Shown: positions 44,992 through 54,509, numbered from the stretch's first letter. The stretch: DNA of 64,000 nucleotides from JBBQZP01 sp038207585 (GCA_038207585.1 JBBQZP010000001.1:248001-312000); one strand, 5' to 3'. The notes: generated from the sequence alone by a model not told the origin. A program made the numbers and translations.

Positions 44992-46125
44992 CCAAGAAAC
45001 GGCGCATGTTCGACATCGAACTGCCGGAAGTCGAAGCCCCCCAGGCACCGGTTCTGGAAACGAAATCCATCGGTGGCACGCCACGTCGCGGCCCAATGGC
45101 GACGGCCATTGGTGAAAGCGCAGAGGCCAACCGCCGCCGCGCCGAAGCCGAGGCTGACATCCACGCCGAAAACGATGCTTTGGCGCATGAATTCGTGCGG
45201 CTGAAACGGCTGGGGCTGGAGACGGACGTTGTGCTCCTTGACGCAATTCGCGCGGGCAAACTGGTGCGCGACCGCTCACAACGGCTGGATCCGGAGCGGG
45301 ATGATCTGAAATCCTCGATCCTTGCCATCGGGTTATCCAACCCGATTCTGGTAAAGCCTGCGGGGCAGGTGGGTTGCGAACTTGTTCAGGGCTGGCAGCG
45401 GGTGTCGGCGTTCCGGGCGCTGCTTGTCGAAACCGGTGAGGACCGCTTTGCCGCGATCCCCGCGTCGCTGATGCCTGCCGGTGAAAATATGGACGGTCTT
45501 TACCGCCACATGGTGGATGCAAAACCTGGTCCGCAAGGATATCTCGTCGTCCGAAATGGCGCGGTTGGCGCGGGCCTATTTGGACGACCGGGTAGAGTGT
45601 TGCGAAGATCTGGACCGCGCCGTAAACCAGCTTTACGCCTTGGCCAACCTGCAAAAGCGCAGCTACATCCGGCGCTTTGCCTTTATGCTGACGCATCTGG
45701 AAAAGCATCTGGAATTCCCCGAGGCTATTCCGCGCAGTCTGGGTCTGACGCTCGCGCATCGCATAGAAATGGTGCCCGGTGCGGCGGTTGTAATAGTGCA
45801 GACTTTAAGGGCGTCCAAGGGGAAGGGGCCGGATGAAGAGCCTGCCGCCCTACACCGTGTCACCGACGCGATGCCCGATGCACCGGTCCTTTCCCCGCGG
45901 GGAAATCCGGTTCGGGGGCGTTCGGCCAACCGGGGCAAGACGACGTTGCGGCTGGCGCGACCTGAGGGCGAATTGCGCTGCACGGCGGCCCCCGGCAAGG
46001 TTGAGTTGCGCCTCTATCGTGATTTTCCGCAATCGAGCGCGGTCGGCTGGAGGCGGAGGTTAAGGCGTTCTTCGCGGCCCTGGGCGCTGATGGATAGGAG
46101 ATTCTGCCCGCCATATGGATCTTGA
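44988..46125 (+). pseudogene. parB: Frameshifted parB (plasmid partition protein)
   Basis: ParB-type DNA-binding protein interrupted by a frameshift. The first part (from the ATG at 44988) reads MTKKRRMFDIELPEVEAPQA, then LVRDRSQRLDPERDDLKSSI and AIGLSNPILVKPAGQVGCEL followed by VQGWQRVSAFRAL, the ParB nuclease-like fold. Near 45520 the frame shifts; the next part reads LVRKDISSSEMARLARAYLD and LYALANLQKRSYIRRFAFML then FPEAIPRSLGLTLAHRIEM. Without the shift both parts make one protein of about 340-380 residues. The 4-base overlap with parA shows the original operon. Confidence 0.82.
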
Positions 46126-46155
46126 GCGCGGCACAGGTTTAGTGCGCCCCTGTCG

Positions 46156-46700
46156 CTACAAACCCGCAGCCTTGGTGAGGTTGACCCTGAACCTGTCGCG
46201 GCGGCGTAGATATCTACGGGTCATTTCGGCGGGTGCGTGGCCCAGTTGTTTCTGGACATAGCGTTCGTCGATCTCGGTAGATGATGCGAGACCCGCGCGT
46301 AGGGAATCGCCGGTATAGAGCCTGATCCGCTCGGCATCGGGCAGGATTACCTCTTTCTGCAGCGGCGGGCGGGCATGGTTTCGGCGGATGCCGGCCAGCA
46401 CGGTGGCGATGTGGCGGTTCCTGCGATCCAGATCAAAGCCGCGCCACGCATCCGACACCAGCGCGCGAATGCGGCACAATCCGACGCATAGGCGGCGAGG
46501 GTCTTGCCCGACACCGCAGCACGGGCATAATCCCGCGCCGTTTCCACCAGCCGATCCAGCGCGCCGGAACCAGCAAGATGAGAGGGCAGGGCGACCGTAT
46601 CCTTGCCCTGCGCAACACCCTGGTCGTCCGCGTGAAAATCGGGGCGATCCGGCGTGTCTGAGGACGGTGTCGCGGGCGTTTCTTCCTTGCTGCGGAGCAT
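46156..46700 (-). pseudogene. Tyrosine recombinase with internal deletion
   Basis: Site-specific recombinase relic of the plasmid-borne XerD-like type. The N-terminal part reads RLVETARDYARAAVSGKTLA and AYASDCAAFARWCRMRGAA; after a frame change DRRNRHIATVLAGIRRNHAR and PPLQKEVILPD continue, and the sequence then jumps to GDSLRAGLASSTEIDERYVQ and KQLGHAPAEMTRRYLRRRDR with the presumed catalytic Arg, His and Tyr. The block that normally links KEVILP to HSLRAG, about 150 residues including the first catalytic Arg, is absent. It cannot be active. It lies beside the partition genes, as in roseobacter plasmids. Confidence 0.78.
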
Positions 46701-46702
46701 AG

Positions 46703-47920
46703 TTTTATCGTGCCCGACAATGCAATTATTGGACCTAAAAAGATTGCAAATTAAGAAGCGGAAATTCAGCTATTTTGTGAGATTAAGCTCCGCTCTCGAT
46801 TGGGCCTTGCGGATTGGAGAGGCGCGCGTCCGGACACCAGAGCGAAAGAATGCTGATCTTCTGGCGGTGCATCCGCTGCTTGCGGGCTGGATCGCCCTGC
46901 GCCTGCCGACACTGTGGAAATAGCCACGTTCCCATCCGTGGGTGCGTCGCCTCGTCCGAAAGAGTTGAACGATCACTCCCATCTTCCACAGGCGCTTTCG
47001 CGTGATCGGCTTGCGACGGCAGTGGCCGAGACTTGTCCGACTTCGATCTGATCGGCAGACCCGCGGAGCGTGTCCTGATGGGGAACGGCCGGCGCAAACC
47101 AAGGCGCGGCGAGCCATACATCTGTGTTTAACGATGGATTTCTTGCCGTCAGCGGGCCGGAGAGCCTGCGCGACCTGCCGGACGCCATGCAGAGTGCCGA
47201 GGCCGGGCTGACATTACCCTGATTGCCGCCGCAACGACGCTTGGATGCCACCCTCAAGGTCTTGAGATCTGAACCGTCCGGGGCGCGTTTCAGATCCGTT
47301 GCTCATCCAGATCCGCCGGCTCAGTCTTGAATCCTGTCATCATACGATTGCCGACGAAACAATCCCGCTTCACTTATCGTTGTTGGAATTTTCGGAACGA
47401 CCGCGATTTGATCATATCTGTCATTCTTGCGCTCAACCGGGCCGGTCTGCCTCGCCCGGCCACCCTCAAGCGAGCCATTCGGGGCAGTTTTTGATCTGGA
47501 TTACCATTCAGGATAGGTTCTCTAAAATCTACCATACTCCTGAGTGTTCGGCGAATGCAATGAACATGCCGTTCTACCAGAATGCCCGTTTCGTCTCTCT
47601 GACCACGACTCTTGGGTTCGACCTGATCACCAGGATCATAGCCCCCGCCCCGCGCTGGGGGGCACTGTAGGTCAAGATAGGCCCCGACGTGCCGTTCCCA
47701 AGCACTAGAACGGCGCAGGCGACAAGCAATTTTGTTGAACATGCTGCGGGAGCGGCACTTGCTTTCCGTCGCCAACGCGGGGCGAACGCGCAGAACGTGA
47801 CAGATCGTCCACGGGCCACCACCCTTTGTGAAAGCCGACAAGCCCGGCTTCATCGGCAAGGCTGGACTGGAAACCGCCACCCAACGACTGACGTGCAGGA
47901 TTGACAGAAAACTCCCCTGC
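46703..47920. other. Stretch without a recognisable gene
   Basis: About 1.2 kb between the recombinase relic and the polyol regulator. Several short frames exist on both strands but none has a ribosome site, family motifs or the codon bias of neighbouring genes. A 30-residue piece near 47140-47222 on the plus strand (GFLAVSGPESLRDLPDAMQS) looks protein-like but could not be assigned. Probably degraded plasmid-derived DNA. Confidence 0.5.
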
Positions 47921-47960
47921 TGTAATAAATTACACATAACGAATAAAAAATCACGTTATG
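47921..47960. promoter_or_regulatory. Two adjacent palindromes before the EryD-type regulator
   Basis: TGTAATAAATTACA (47921-47934) is a perfect palindrome with 6-bp arms. It is followed directly by CATAACG (47935-47941) and CGTTATG (47954-47960) with an AT-rich 12-base spacer. Both lie 35-75 bases upstream of the regulator start, the usual place for an operator. Autoregulation and control of the long polyol operon are likely. Confidence 0.62.
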
Positions 47961-47994
47961 CGATTCTTGATTGCCGCGCACCTGGGGAGGAGCA

Positions 47995-48960
47995 ATGGCA
48001 CGGTCCACGACCAAACGAGATGTCGATGACAGTCTCGCCCTTCGGGCGGCGTGGCTGCATTATGCCGCCGGAATGACTCAGGCCGATGTCGCCTCACGTT
48101 TGGGAATTACCAGCGTCAAGGCGCACCGGTTGATCACGCGGGCAAATGAGAACGGCGCGATCAAGGTGACGATCGAAGGCGATGTGATCGAATGTGTGGC
48201 GCTGGAACATGAAATCGCCGAACGCTACAACCTAACCTACTGCGAAGTCGTGCCTGATCTGCACGAAGATGGTTTGCCTCTGCGTGGCCTTGGTGTTGCA
48301 GGTGCCGCCTTTCTGCAGCGTGAGATCGAGGGCAGTCAGGCCGCCGTCATCGGCATCGGCCACGGGCGCACGATTGCGGCGGGCGTCGCGCAGATGCGCC
48401 GTCTGGATGCGGGCAAGGTGCGTTTCGTTTCGCTTTTGGGTGGTTTGACACGGAACTATGCGGCCAATCCGCATGATGTGATGCACCGACTGGCCGAAAA
48501 GACCGGCGCCACGGCCTTTGTCATGCCGGTGCCATTCTTTGCCAATTCGGTGGAGGATCGCGAGGTTCTGCTGGCGCAGCGCGGCGTCTCCGAGGTGCTT
48601 AATCTGGCATTACAGGCCGGTCTGATGATCGTCGGCATCGGCACGTCAGAACCCGACGCCCAGCTTGTCTCATCACAGATGATCGACCTGGCCGAGATAA
48701 ATGAGGTCAAAAGACTGGGCGGCAGCGGCGAGATGCTGGGACATTTCTTTGATGCCAACGGCAAGCCACTTGATACAGCCCTTGCCGCCCGAACAATTTC
48801 CCTTGGGCTCGACAAGCTTGAGGGACGCCGGATTGTCGCCATCGCGGGCGGCACCGAAAAGACCTGTGCAATCAGGTCTGTCTTGATGAGTGGCTACCTT
48901 CGGGGACTCATCACCGATGAGCGCACGGCCAAAGCGCTTTGCCTGGACCAAGTGTCCTGA
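47995..48960 (+). CDS. SorC-family regulator, EryD-like
   Basis: Regulator of 321 residues with the helix-turn-helix LHYAAGMTQADVASRLGITS then VKAHRLITRANENG (residues about 22-55) and a sugar-binding domain containing VIGIGHGRTIAAGVAQM, KVRFVSLLGGLTRNY and VAIAGGTEKTCAIRSVL. The wording is close to EryD, the repressor of erythritol catabolism in Brucella and rhizobia. The ATG after GGGGAGGAG is chosen over one 24 bases earlier. First gene of the long rightward operon; it should respond to a polyol-derived intermediate. Confidence 0.9.
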   Translation: MARSTTKRDVDDSLALRAAWLHYAAGMTQADVASRLGITSVKAHRLITRANENGAIKVTIEGDVIECVALEHEIAERYNLTYCEVVPDLHEDGLPLRGLGVAGAAFLQREIEGSQAAVIGIGHGRTIAAGVAQMRRLDAGKVRFVSLLGGLTRNYAANPHDVMHRLAEKTGATAFVMPVPFFANSVEDREVLLAQRGVSEVLNLALQAGLMIVGIGTSEPDAQLVSSQMIDLAEINEVKRLGGSGEMLGHFFDANGKPLDTALAARTISLGLDKLEGRRIVAIAGGTEKTCAIRSVLMSGYLRGLITDERTAKALCLDQVS

Positions 48961-48985
48961 AACACGACCAAAGGGAGGAGACCAG

Positions 48986-50425
48986 ATGTACGAAAAGGAA
49001 AAAGGGCTTGTCGACGCGTTCATGCGCGGAACGATGAGCCGGCGCAGCCTGATCAGGGGGCTGGGATCGCTGGGCGTTTCGGCTGCAACGGCCGGGGTGC
49101 TTTTGAACATGGCCACGACCAAGGCGATGGCGGCGGACTTTGACTGGATGAAGTTCAAGGGCACCAGCCTGAAGCTGCTTTTGAACAAGCACCCCTATGC
49201 CGATGCAATGATCGCCAACATCGACAACTTCAAGGCGATGACCGGCATGGAAGTCACCTATGACATCTTCCCGGAAGATGTCTATTTCGACAAGGTGACG
49301 GCAGCGTTGTCGTCGGGATCGACCGAATATGATGCGTTCATGTCGGGTGCCTACATGACCTGGACCTACGGCCCAGCGGGCTGGATCGACGATCTGAACG
49401 AATACATCAAGGACCCCGCCAAGACCAACCCGATGTATGCGTTCGATGATTTCCTGCCCGGCGTGATCAAGTCCTGCGCGTGGAACGGTGTTCCGGGTGG
49501 CGCGCTTGGGTCGGACGATGCGAAGCAGTGGTGCATTCCGCTGGCGTATGAGCAGAACAACCTCACCTACAACAAGCGCATCTTCGACGCCAACGGTCTG
49601 AAAGTTCCGACCAACATCGACGAGCTTCTGGATACTGCAAAGGCCGCGAAAGCGGTGATGAACGGCGGCTATGGCATCGGTGTGCGCGGCTCGCGCAGCT
49701 GGGCCACGATCCACCCGGGCTTCTTGTCGGGTTACGCCAACTTTGACCAGAAAGACCTCAACATCAGCGCGGACGGCAAGCTGACCGCGGCGATGAACAC
49801 CGACGTCTCAAAGGAATACCACAAGAAGTGGGTCCAGATGATTCAGGAATCGGGTGCGCCGGACTGGTCCACCCACACTTGGTATCAGGTCGGCACCGAT
49901 GTCGGTGCAGGCAAGTCGGCGATGATGTTTGACGCCGATATTCTGGGCTACTTCATGAACGGCACCGGCAATGCCGAAGCGGGCAATCTTGCCTTCTCGG
50001 CCTTCGCAGCCAATCCGGCGGCTACGGCGGCCACGCCCAACATCTGGATCTGGGCAATGGCGATGTCGTCGTTCTCGCAGAACAAGGATGCGGCCTGGTA
50101 CTTCCTGCAGTGGGTCACGGGGGCCGAGCACGACATGTTCGGCGCACGTGAGATGAACCTGGTCAACCCGGCGCGGGCTTCGGTCTGGGCGGATGGCGCA
50201 TTCCGCGACAAGATGACGAAATCCTACGCGGGCTACGTCGAGATGCACGATTCGTCGGCACCCGGCGCGTCGATCAAGTTCACCGCACAGCCCTTGTTCT
50301 TCGATCTGACCACCGAATGGGCGGCAACGCTCCAGAAGATGGTCGCGAAAGAGGTGCCGGTGGACGAAGGTCTGGACCAACTGGCCGAAAGCACGAACAA
50401 GCAGCTTGTGGATGCTGGCCTGTAA
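48986..50425 (+). CDS. Polyol ABC transporter substrate-binding protein (MalE type, Tat signal)
   Basis: Extracytoplasmic binding protein of 479 residues. The N terminus contains MSRRSLIRGLGSLGVSAATA, a twin-arginine signal, with cleavage near AMA-AD, unlike the Sec signals of the three other binding proteins in this window. The family 1 fold shows FKGTSLKLLLNKHPYADAMI, MEVTYDIFPEDVYFDKVTAA, LAYEQNNLTYNKRIFDANGL and WAMAMSSFSQNKDAAWYFLQ. A GGGAGGAG site precedes the ATG. It is followed by a stem-loop that would raise its level over the permeases. Polyol binding is inferred from the enzymes. Confidence 0.92.
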   Translation: MYEKEKGLVDAFMRGTMSRRSLIRGLGSLGVSAATAGVLLNMATTKAMAADFDWMKFKGTSLKLLLNKHPYADAMIANIDNFKAMTGMEVTYDIFPEDVYFDKVTAALSSGSTEYDAFMSGAYMTWTYGPAGWIDDLNEYIKDPAKTNPMYAFDDFLPGVIKSCAWNGVPGGALGSDDAKQWCIPLAYEQNNLTYNKRIFDANGLKVPTNIDELLDTAKAAKAVMNGGYGIGVRGSRSWATIHPGFLSGYANFDQKDLNISADGKLTAAMNTDVSKEYHKKWVQMIQESGAPDWSTHTWYQVGTDVGAGKSAMMFDADILGYFMNGTGNAEAGNLAFSAFAANPAATAATPNIWIWAMAMSSFSQNKDAAWYFLQWVTGAEHDMFGAREMNLVNPARASVWADGAFRDKMTKSYAGYVEMHDSSAPGASIKFTAQPLFFDLTTEWAATLQKMVAKEVPVDEGLDQLAESTNKQLVDAGL

Positions 50426-50434
50426 AATGTGAAG

Positions 50435-50460
50435 GGGTGGTCCGGGAAACCGGACCACCC
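50435..50460 (+). terminator. Stem-loop with GAAA tetraloop between binding protein and permease genes
   Basis: A perfect 11-bp stem (GGGTGGTCCGG, 50435-50445, and its complement 50450-50460) carries a GAAA loop. No T tract follows and the downstream genes obviously belong to the same operon, so mRNA stabilisation or partial termination, giving excess binding protein, is the likely role. Confidence 0.65.
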
Positions 50461-50504
50461 ACCCCTGCCACCCCGCAACCAATGCCGATTGGAGCCGACT
50501 TGCC

Positions 50505-51419
50505 ATGAGCGTTACCCCGATCCGGCGTTCCCGTTTCAAGGTCAGCCGTCGCTGGCTGCCCTATCTTCTCAGCCTGCCCGCCCTGCTGACCTGCATCGGG
50601 ATTCTGATCCCGTTCCTGACGGCGGTCGCCTATTCGCTGCAACGCTACCGGCTGTCGCAGCCCTTTGCGCGGCGCTGGAACTGGGGCCAGAACTATCTGG
50701 ATTTCTTTACCGATCCGTCGTTCTGGAACACGCTTAAAGTGTCGCTGACCTATGCGGTTCTGACCGTGGGGATCGAGCTGTTGCTGGGCCTTGGCATCGC
50801 GCTTTTGCTGCAACGCCGATCGCGCGTGAACAACTTTGTGTCGATCATGCTTTTGATGCCGCTGATGACCGCGCCCGCGCTGGCGGCGCTGATGTGGAAG
50901 CTGATGACCAACCCCGGCTTTGGCATCCTGAGCTATTTCGCAAGGCTGCTGGGCATCCAGAATTTCAATTGGGCGTCAGACCCGTCGACGGCGATGTTCA
51001 CAGTCGTTCTGGTTGATGTCTGGGTCTATACGCCGTTCATCATGATCCTGCTTCTGGCCGGACTGCGCAGCCTGCCGCAGCAACCGTTCGAGGCGGCAGC
51101 ACTGGACGGCGTGCCGCGGCTGTTCGTGTTCTGGCGCATTACCCTGCCGATGCTGACGCCCTACCTTCTGACCGCGACCTTGTTCCGGGTGATCGAAAGC
51201 ATCCAGCAATTCGACATCATCTACGCGATGACCCAAGGCGGCCCCGGCGACCGGCTGACGGTGTTTCAGGTCGAGGCGTATCTGAACTTTTTCCAATCCA
51301 CCAATGTGGGGCGGTCGGCGGCACTGATGATGATCCTGTGGGCCATCACCTATTTCCTGTCCAACCTCTTTATCAAAAACTGGCTGAGGCTGCGCGAACG
51401 CACCCGCAGCGACGCATAG
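50505..51419 (+). CDS. Polyol ABC transporter permease, MalF type
   Basis: Inner-membrane permease of 304 residues with six or so hydrophobic segments. The binding-protein-dependent transport motif EAAALDGVPRLFVFWRITLP is at about residues 197-216 and contacts the ATPase; LLGLGIALLLQRRSRVNN and MLLMPLMTAPALAALMWKL are typical for the class. It is 80 bases behind the binding-protein gene and 9 bases before the second permease gene. It presumably heterodimerises with that protein. Confidence 0.92.
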   Translation: MSVTPIRRSRFKVSRRWLPYLLSLPALLTCIGILIPFLTAVAYSLQRYRLSQPFARRWNWGQNYLDFFTDPSFWNTLKVSLTYAVLTVGIELLLGLGIALLLQRRSRVNNFVSIMLLMPLMTAPALAALMWKLMTNPGFGILSYFARLLGIQNFNWASDPSTAMFTVVLVDVWVYTPFIMILLLAGLRSLPQQPFEAAALDGVPRLFVFWRITLPMLTPYLLTATLFRVIESIQQFDIIYAMTQGGPGDRLTVFQVEAYLNFFQSTNVGRSAALMMILWAITYFLSNLFIKNWLRLRERTRSDA

Positions 51420-51428
51420 GGAACCGCC

Positions 51429-52286
51429 ATGAACACGGTAAGCCTTCCGGAACGACTGTTGCGCGGAATCGCCATCACGCTGGTCTGTCTGTTCTTCATG
51501 TTCCCGATCATCTGGATCTTCGGGATGAGCTTTCAGACCAACGAAACTATCCTGCGGGTGCCGCCTTCGTTCATGGCCGAACCTTCGCTGGTCAATTACA
51601 GGGGCCTGATCTCGGGGCAACTGGAAACGGCGGCGGGCAGTCTGAAGATCGATTTCATGGGCAACCTGTTCAACTCGTTGTTCCTGTCGACGGCGTCGGT
51701 GATCGTGGCGCTGATCCTTGGCGTGCCTGCGGCCTATGCCTTTGCCCGGCTAAAGTTCCGGGGCAGCGAAGATATCGCCTTTACCCTGCTGAGTTTCCGC
51801 TTTGCGCCGCCCTTGCTGGTGCTGCTGCCACTGACGATCTATTTTCAGCAACTGGGGCTGGCGAATACCTATTTCGGGCTGATCTGGGTGTATCAACTGA
51901 TCTGCCTGCCGCTGATCCTGTGGATCGTGCGCGGCTATTTCGAGGATATTCCGGCCGATGTCGAATATGCCTACCGCATCGCGGGGCATAATTTCTGGGC
52001 CACGTTCCGCCGCATCGCCCTGCCGCTTGCAGGCCCCGGCATTGCGGCTGCGGGGCTTTTGGCGTTCATCTTTGCGTGGAACAACTTTGTGTTCGCGCTG
52101 GTGCTGGCCTCGGCGGACAAGCAACCCGTCACCGTGGGGGCGCTCGCCTTCATCACCGCCTCGGGCATCCAGTATGGGCAGGTCGCGGCGGGGATCGTGC
52201 TTTCGATCGCGCCGACGCTGGCGCTGGCGCTTTACGCACAGCGCTATCTGGTCGAAGGCCTGTCGCTTGGCGCGGTCAAAGGATAA
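51429..52286 (+). CDS. Polyol ABC transporter permease, MalG type
   Basis: Second permease, 285 residues. The ATPase-contact motif is DVEYAYRIAGHNFWATFRRI followed by ALPLAGPGIAAAG. ALILGVPAAYAFARLKF and WNNFVFALVLASADKQPVTV are standard wording for MalG-like proteins. The start lies 9 bases after the MalF-type stop. The gene ends 4 bases before the first ATPase gene. Confidence 0.92.
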   Translation: MNTVSLPERLLRGIAITLVCLFFMFPIIWIFGMSFQTNETILRVPPSFMAEPSLVNYRGLISGQLETAAGSLKIDFMGNLFNSLFLSTASVIVALILGVPAAYAFARLKFRGSEDIAFTLLSFRFAPPLLVLLPLTIYFQQLGLANTYFGLIWVYQLICLPLILWIVRGYFEDIPADVEYAYRIAGHNFWATFRRIALPLAGPGIAAAGLLAFIFAWNNFVFALVLASADKQPVTVGALAFITASGIQYGQVAAGIVLSIAPTLALALYAQRYLVEGLSLGAVKG

Positions 52287-52290
52287 AGAC

Positions 52291-53388
52291 ATGAGCCTGC
52301 ATCTGAAAAACATCAACAAGCGCTTCAAGACCGAAACAGTGCTGAACGATATCTCGCTGTCGGTCGACAGTGGTGAGACGCTGGTTCTGTTCGGCCCGTC
52401 GGGGGCTGGCAAGACCGTGCTTTTGCGCCTGATCGCCGGTGTGATTGAACCGGACAGTGGCGAGATCTGGATCGACGGTGCGAATATGGACGGCGTGGAA
52501 CCCGAAGATCGCGGCATCGGCATGGCGTTCCAAAACTTTGCGCTTTTTCCGCATATGGATGCGGCGGCCAACATCGCGGCCCCATTGACTGCGCGGCGGC
52601 AATCGGCGTCGGTGATGCAGGCGACGGTGCAGCAGGTGGCGAAACTTCTGAAAATCGACCACGTTCTGCACCACAAACCTAAAGAGCTGTCGAACGGCCA
52701 GAAACAGCGCACCGCCCTTGCCCGCGCGCTGGCGGGTGCGCCGTCAATACTGTTGCTGGATGATCCGCTGCGCAACGTCGATGCCAAGCTGCGCTTCGAG
52801 ATGCGGCTGGAATTGCCGCGCCTGCTGAAAGACCAGAACGCCACGGTGATCTATGTAACGCAGGACTATAAAGAAGCGATGGCGCTGGGTCGCCGCATCG
52901 CCGTGATGAACGGCCACGGCATCCAGCAACTTGGCACTCCCGAGGATATCTATCTGCGCCCCGCCAATGTCGGGATTGCGCGCCTGTTCGGTGATCCGGT
53001 CATCAATCTGCTGGAGGTGCGCCCCGAAGCCGGGCCACTTGGAATGGCGGTTCAATTGTCGGGCAGCACCGTGCCGTTGCCAGGTTTCGAGACGGCCCTT
53101 GGACATGATTGCCTGCTTGGCCTGCGCCCCGAGACGTTGCAGTTCGTGCCCGAAGGCACCCCCGGCGCCTTTGCCGTTGAAGTTGAAACCGAAACCCCGC
53201 TGAATGAAAAGGCCGTGACCCTGACCCTGACCCGCGATGGACATGAGATCATGGTGTCGCGCCCCGCAAACACATCCGGCCCGGCGGAGGGCCCGGCATG
53301 GCTGGTGGTCAACGCTGCATCCGCACTCTTGTTTGACAAGGCAACCGGCGACCGCTTGTCCCCGGCCCTGAAAGGGGTGGCCGCATGA
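52291..53388 (+). CDS. ABC transporter ATPase 1, catalytically degenerate
   Basis: MalK-type ATPase of 365 residues with a C-terminal regulatory domain. Walker A GPSGAGKT (residues 35-42), Q-loop MAFQNFALFPHM and signature LSNGQKQRTALARAL (133-147) are intact. However Walker B reads LLLDDPL, so the catalytic Glu is Asp158, and the switch His is replaced by Gln191 in YVTQDYKEA. The partner gene overlaps by 4 bases and has both residues. The two proteins therefore probably form an asymmetric heterodimer with one weak site. Pairs of different ATPases are known from the rhizobial glycerol importer GlpST. Confidence 0.93.
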   Translation: MSLHLKNINKRFKTETVLNDISLSVDSGETLVLFGPSGAGKTVLLRLIAGVIEPDSGEIWIDGANMDGVEPEDRGIGMAFQNFALFPHMDAAANIAAPLTARRQSASVMQATVQQVAKLLKIDHVLHHKPKELSNGQKQRTALARALAGAPSILLLDDPLRNVDAKLRFEMRLELPRLLKDQNATVIYVTQDYKEAMALGRRIAVMNGHGIQQLGTPEDIYLRPANVGIARLFGDPVINLLEVRPEAGPLGMAVQLSGSTVPLPGFETALGHDCLLGLRPETLQFVPEGTPGAFAVEVETETPLNEKAVTLTLTRDGHEIMVSRPANTSGPAEGPAWLVVNAASALLFDKATGDRLSPALKGVAA

Positions 53389-54509
53389 CCGATCCGATGC
53401 TGCGCCTTTCGGGCGTCGACAAGTTCTATGGCCCGATTGATCAGGGCGTGCATGCCGTCAAATCCGTCAACATGGATGTGCAAAAGGGTGAGATCATCGC
53501 GCTTCTGGGCTCATCAGGTTGCGGGAAGACATCGACCCTGCGGATGATCGCGGGGTTCGAGGCGGTGTCGCGTGGCAAGATCCACCTGAACGGGCGCGAG
53601 GTGCAGGCCCTGCCGCCCGTCAAACGCAACGTCGCGATGGCGTTCGAGGGCTATTCGCTTTACCCTACCGTGACCGTGCGCGACAACATCGCCTTCGCCC
53701 TGAAAGCCGCCCGCAAGCCCGAGGCCGAGGTTGCGGCCCGCGTGGCCCACGTCGCACGGATGCTGGAGATCACCGATATTCTGGACCGCTATCCGTTCTC
53801 GATTTCCGGCGGCCAACAGCAACGTGCCAGCCTTGCACGCGCTCTGGTGCGCGAGGCGGATCTGCATCTGCTGGACGAACCGATGGGCCAGCTTGAGCCG
53901 CAATTGCGCACCCTTCTGCGCGGTCGGATCAAGCATTACATCAAGGAACGCGGGCTGACGGCGATTCTTGTGACGCATGACCAGACCGAGGCCAATGCGC
54001 TGGCCGACCGCATCGCCGTGATGGAGGGGGGCAGTCTGCAACAATATGCCTCGCCCGCCGAAATCAAGGACCGCCCGGCCAACCTGTTTACCGGCACCTT
54101 TGTCGGCGAACCGCCGATGAATGTCTTTGCGGCCACCATTTCAACCAGCGACGGAAAGCTGCACATCGGGCTGCAGGACGGCTCGACCCTGTCCTATCCC
54201 GAGGCGGATTTTGCCCCGCCGGTGCGCGCGCGGATGCTGTCACAGGGCCGCGTCATCATTGGTGTGCGGCCGCATGCCGTGCATCTTGCCGACCACGGTG
54301 CTGCGGCGCGGGTTATTGCCAACCAATGGCTGGGCGATCAGTCGCAGATTGCGGCCAGCTTTGCCGGTGGGTCCATCGTGCTGGTTGAACATGACCGGGC
54401 GGATGTGACGGATGGGCAGGACATTGCCGTGACGATCCGGCCTGCCGATCTGCATGTGTTCGACGCAGGCTCGGGTCAGGCGCTCAGCCACGGGCAAGAG
54501 CTGGCATGA
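53385..54509 (+). CDS. ABC transporter ATPase 2 of the polyol importer
   Basis: MalK-type ATPase of 374 residues. Walker A LGSSGCGKT is present near residue 43, signature ISGGQQQRASLARAL is complete, Walker B LHLLDEPMG has the catalytic Glu165 and VTHDQTEA the switch His198. The Q-loop Gln is replaced by Glu88 in MAFEGYSLYP, and the D-loop reads QLEPQLR rather than NLDAKLR. Its changes differ from those of ATPase 1. It overlaps the kinase gene by 4 bases. Works with ATPase 1 on the two permeases. Confidence 0.93.
   Translation: MTDPMLRLSGVDKFYGPIDQGVHAVKSVNMDVQKGEIIALLGSSGCGKTSTLRMIAGFEAVSRGKIHLNGREVQALPPVKRNVAMAFEGYSLYPTVTVRDNIAFALKAARKPEAEVAARVAHVARMLEITDILDRYPFSISGGQQQRASLARALVREADLHLLDEPMGQLEPQLRTLLRGRIKHYIKERGLTAILVTHDQTEANALADRIAVMEGGSLQQYASPAEIKDRPANLFTGTFVGEPPMNVFAATISTSDGKLHIGLQDGSTLSYPEADFAPPVRARMLSQGRVIIGVRPHAVHLADHGAAARVIANQWLGDQSQIAASFAGGSIVLVEHDRADVTDGQDIAVTIRPADLHVFDAGSGQALSHGQELA

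Noticed and set aside
46156..46750. Attachment site for an integrative element
   Set aside because: The recombinase is of the plasmid-borne type and broken; no tRNA gene or flanking direct repeat was seen.
47299..47937. Possible small genes in the 1.2-kb gap before the EryD-like regulator
   Set aside because: No ribosome sites, motifs or consistent codon bias; different overlapping frames of equal quality on both strands.
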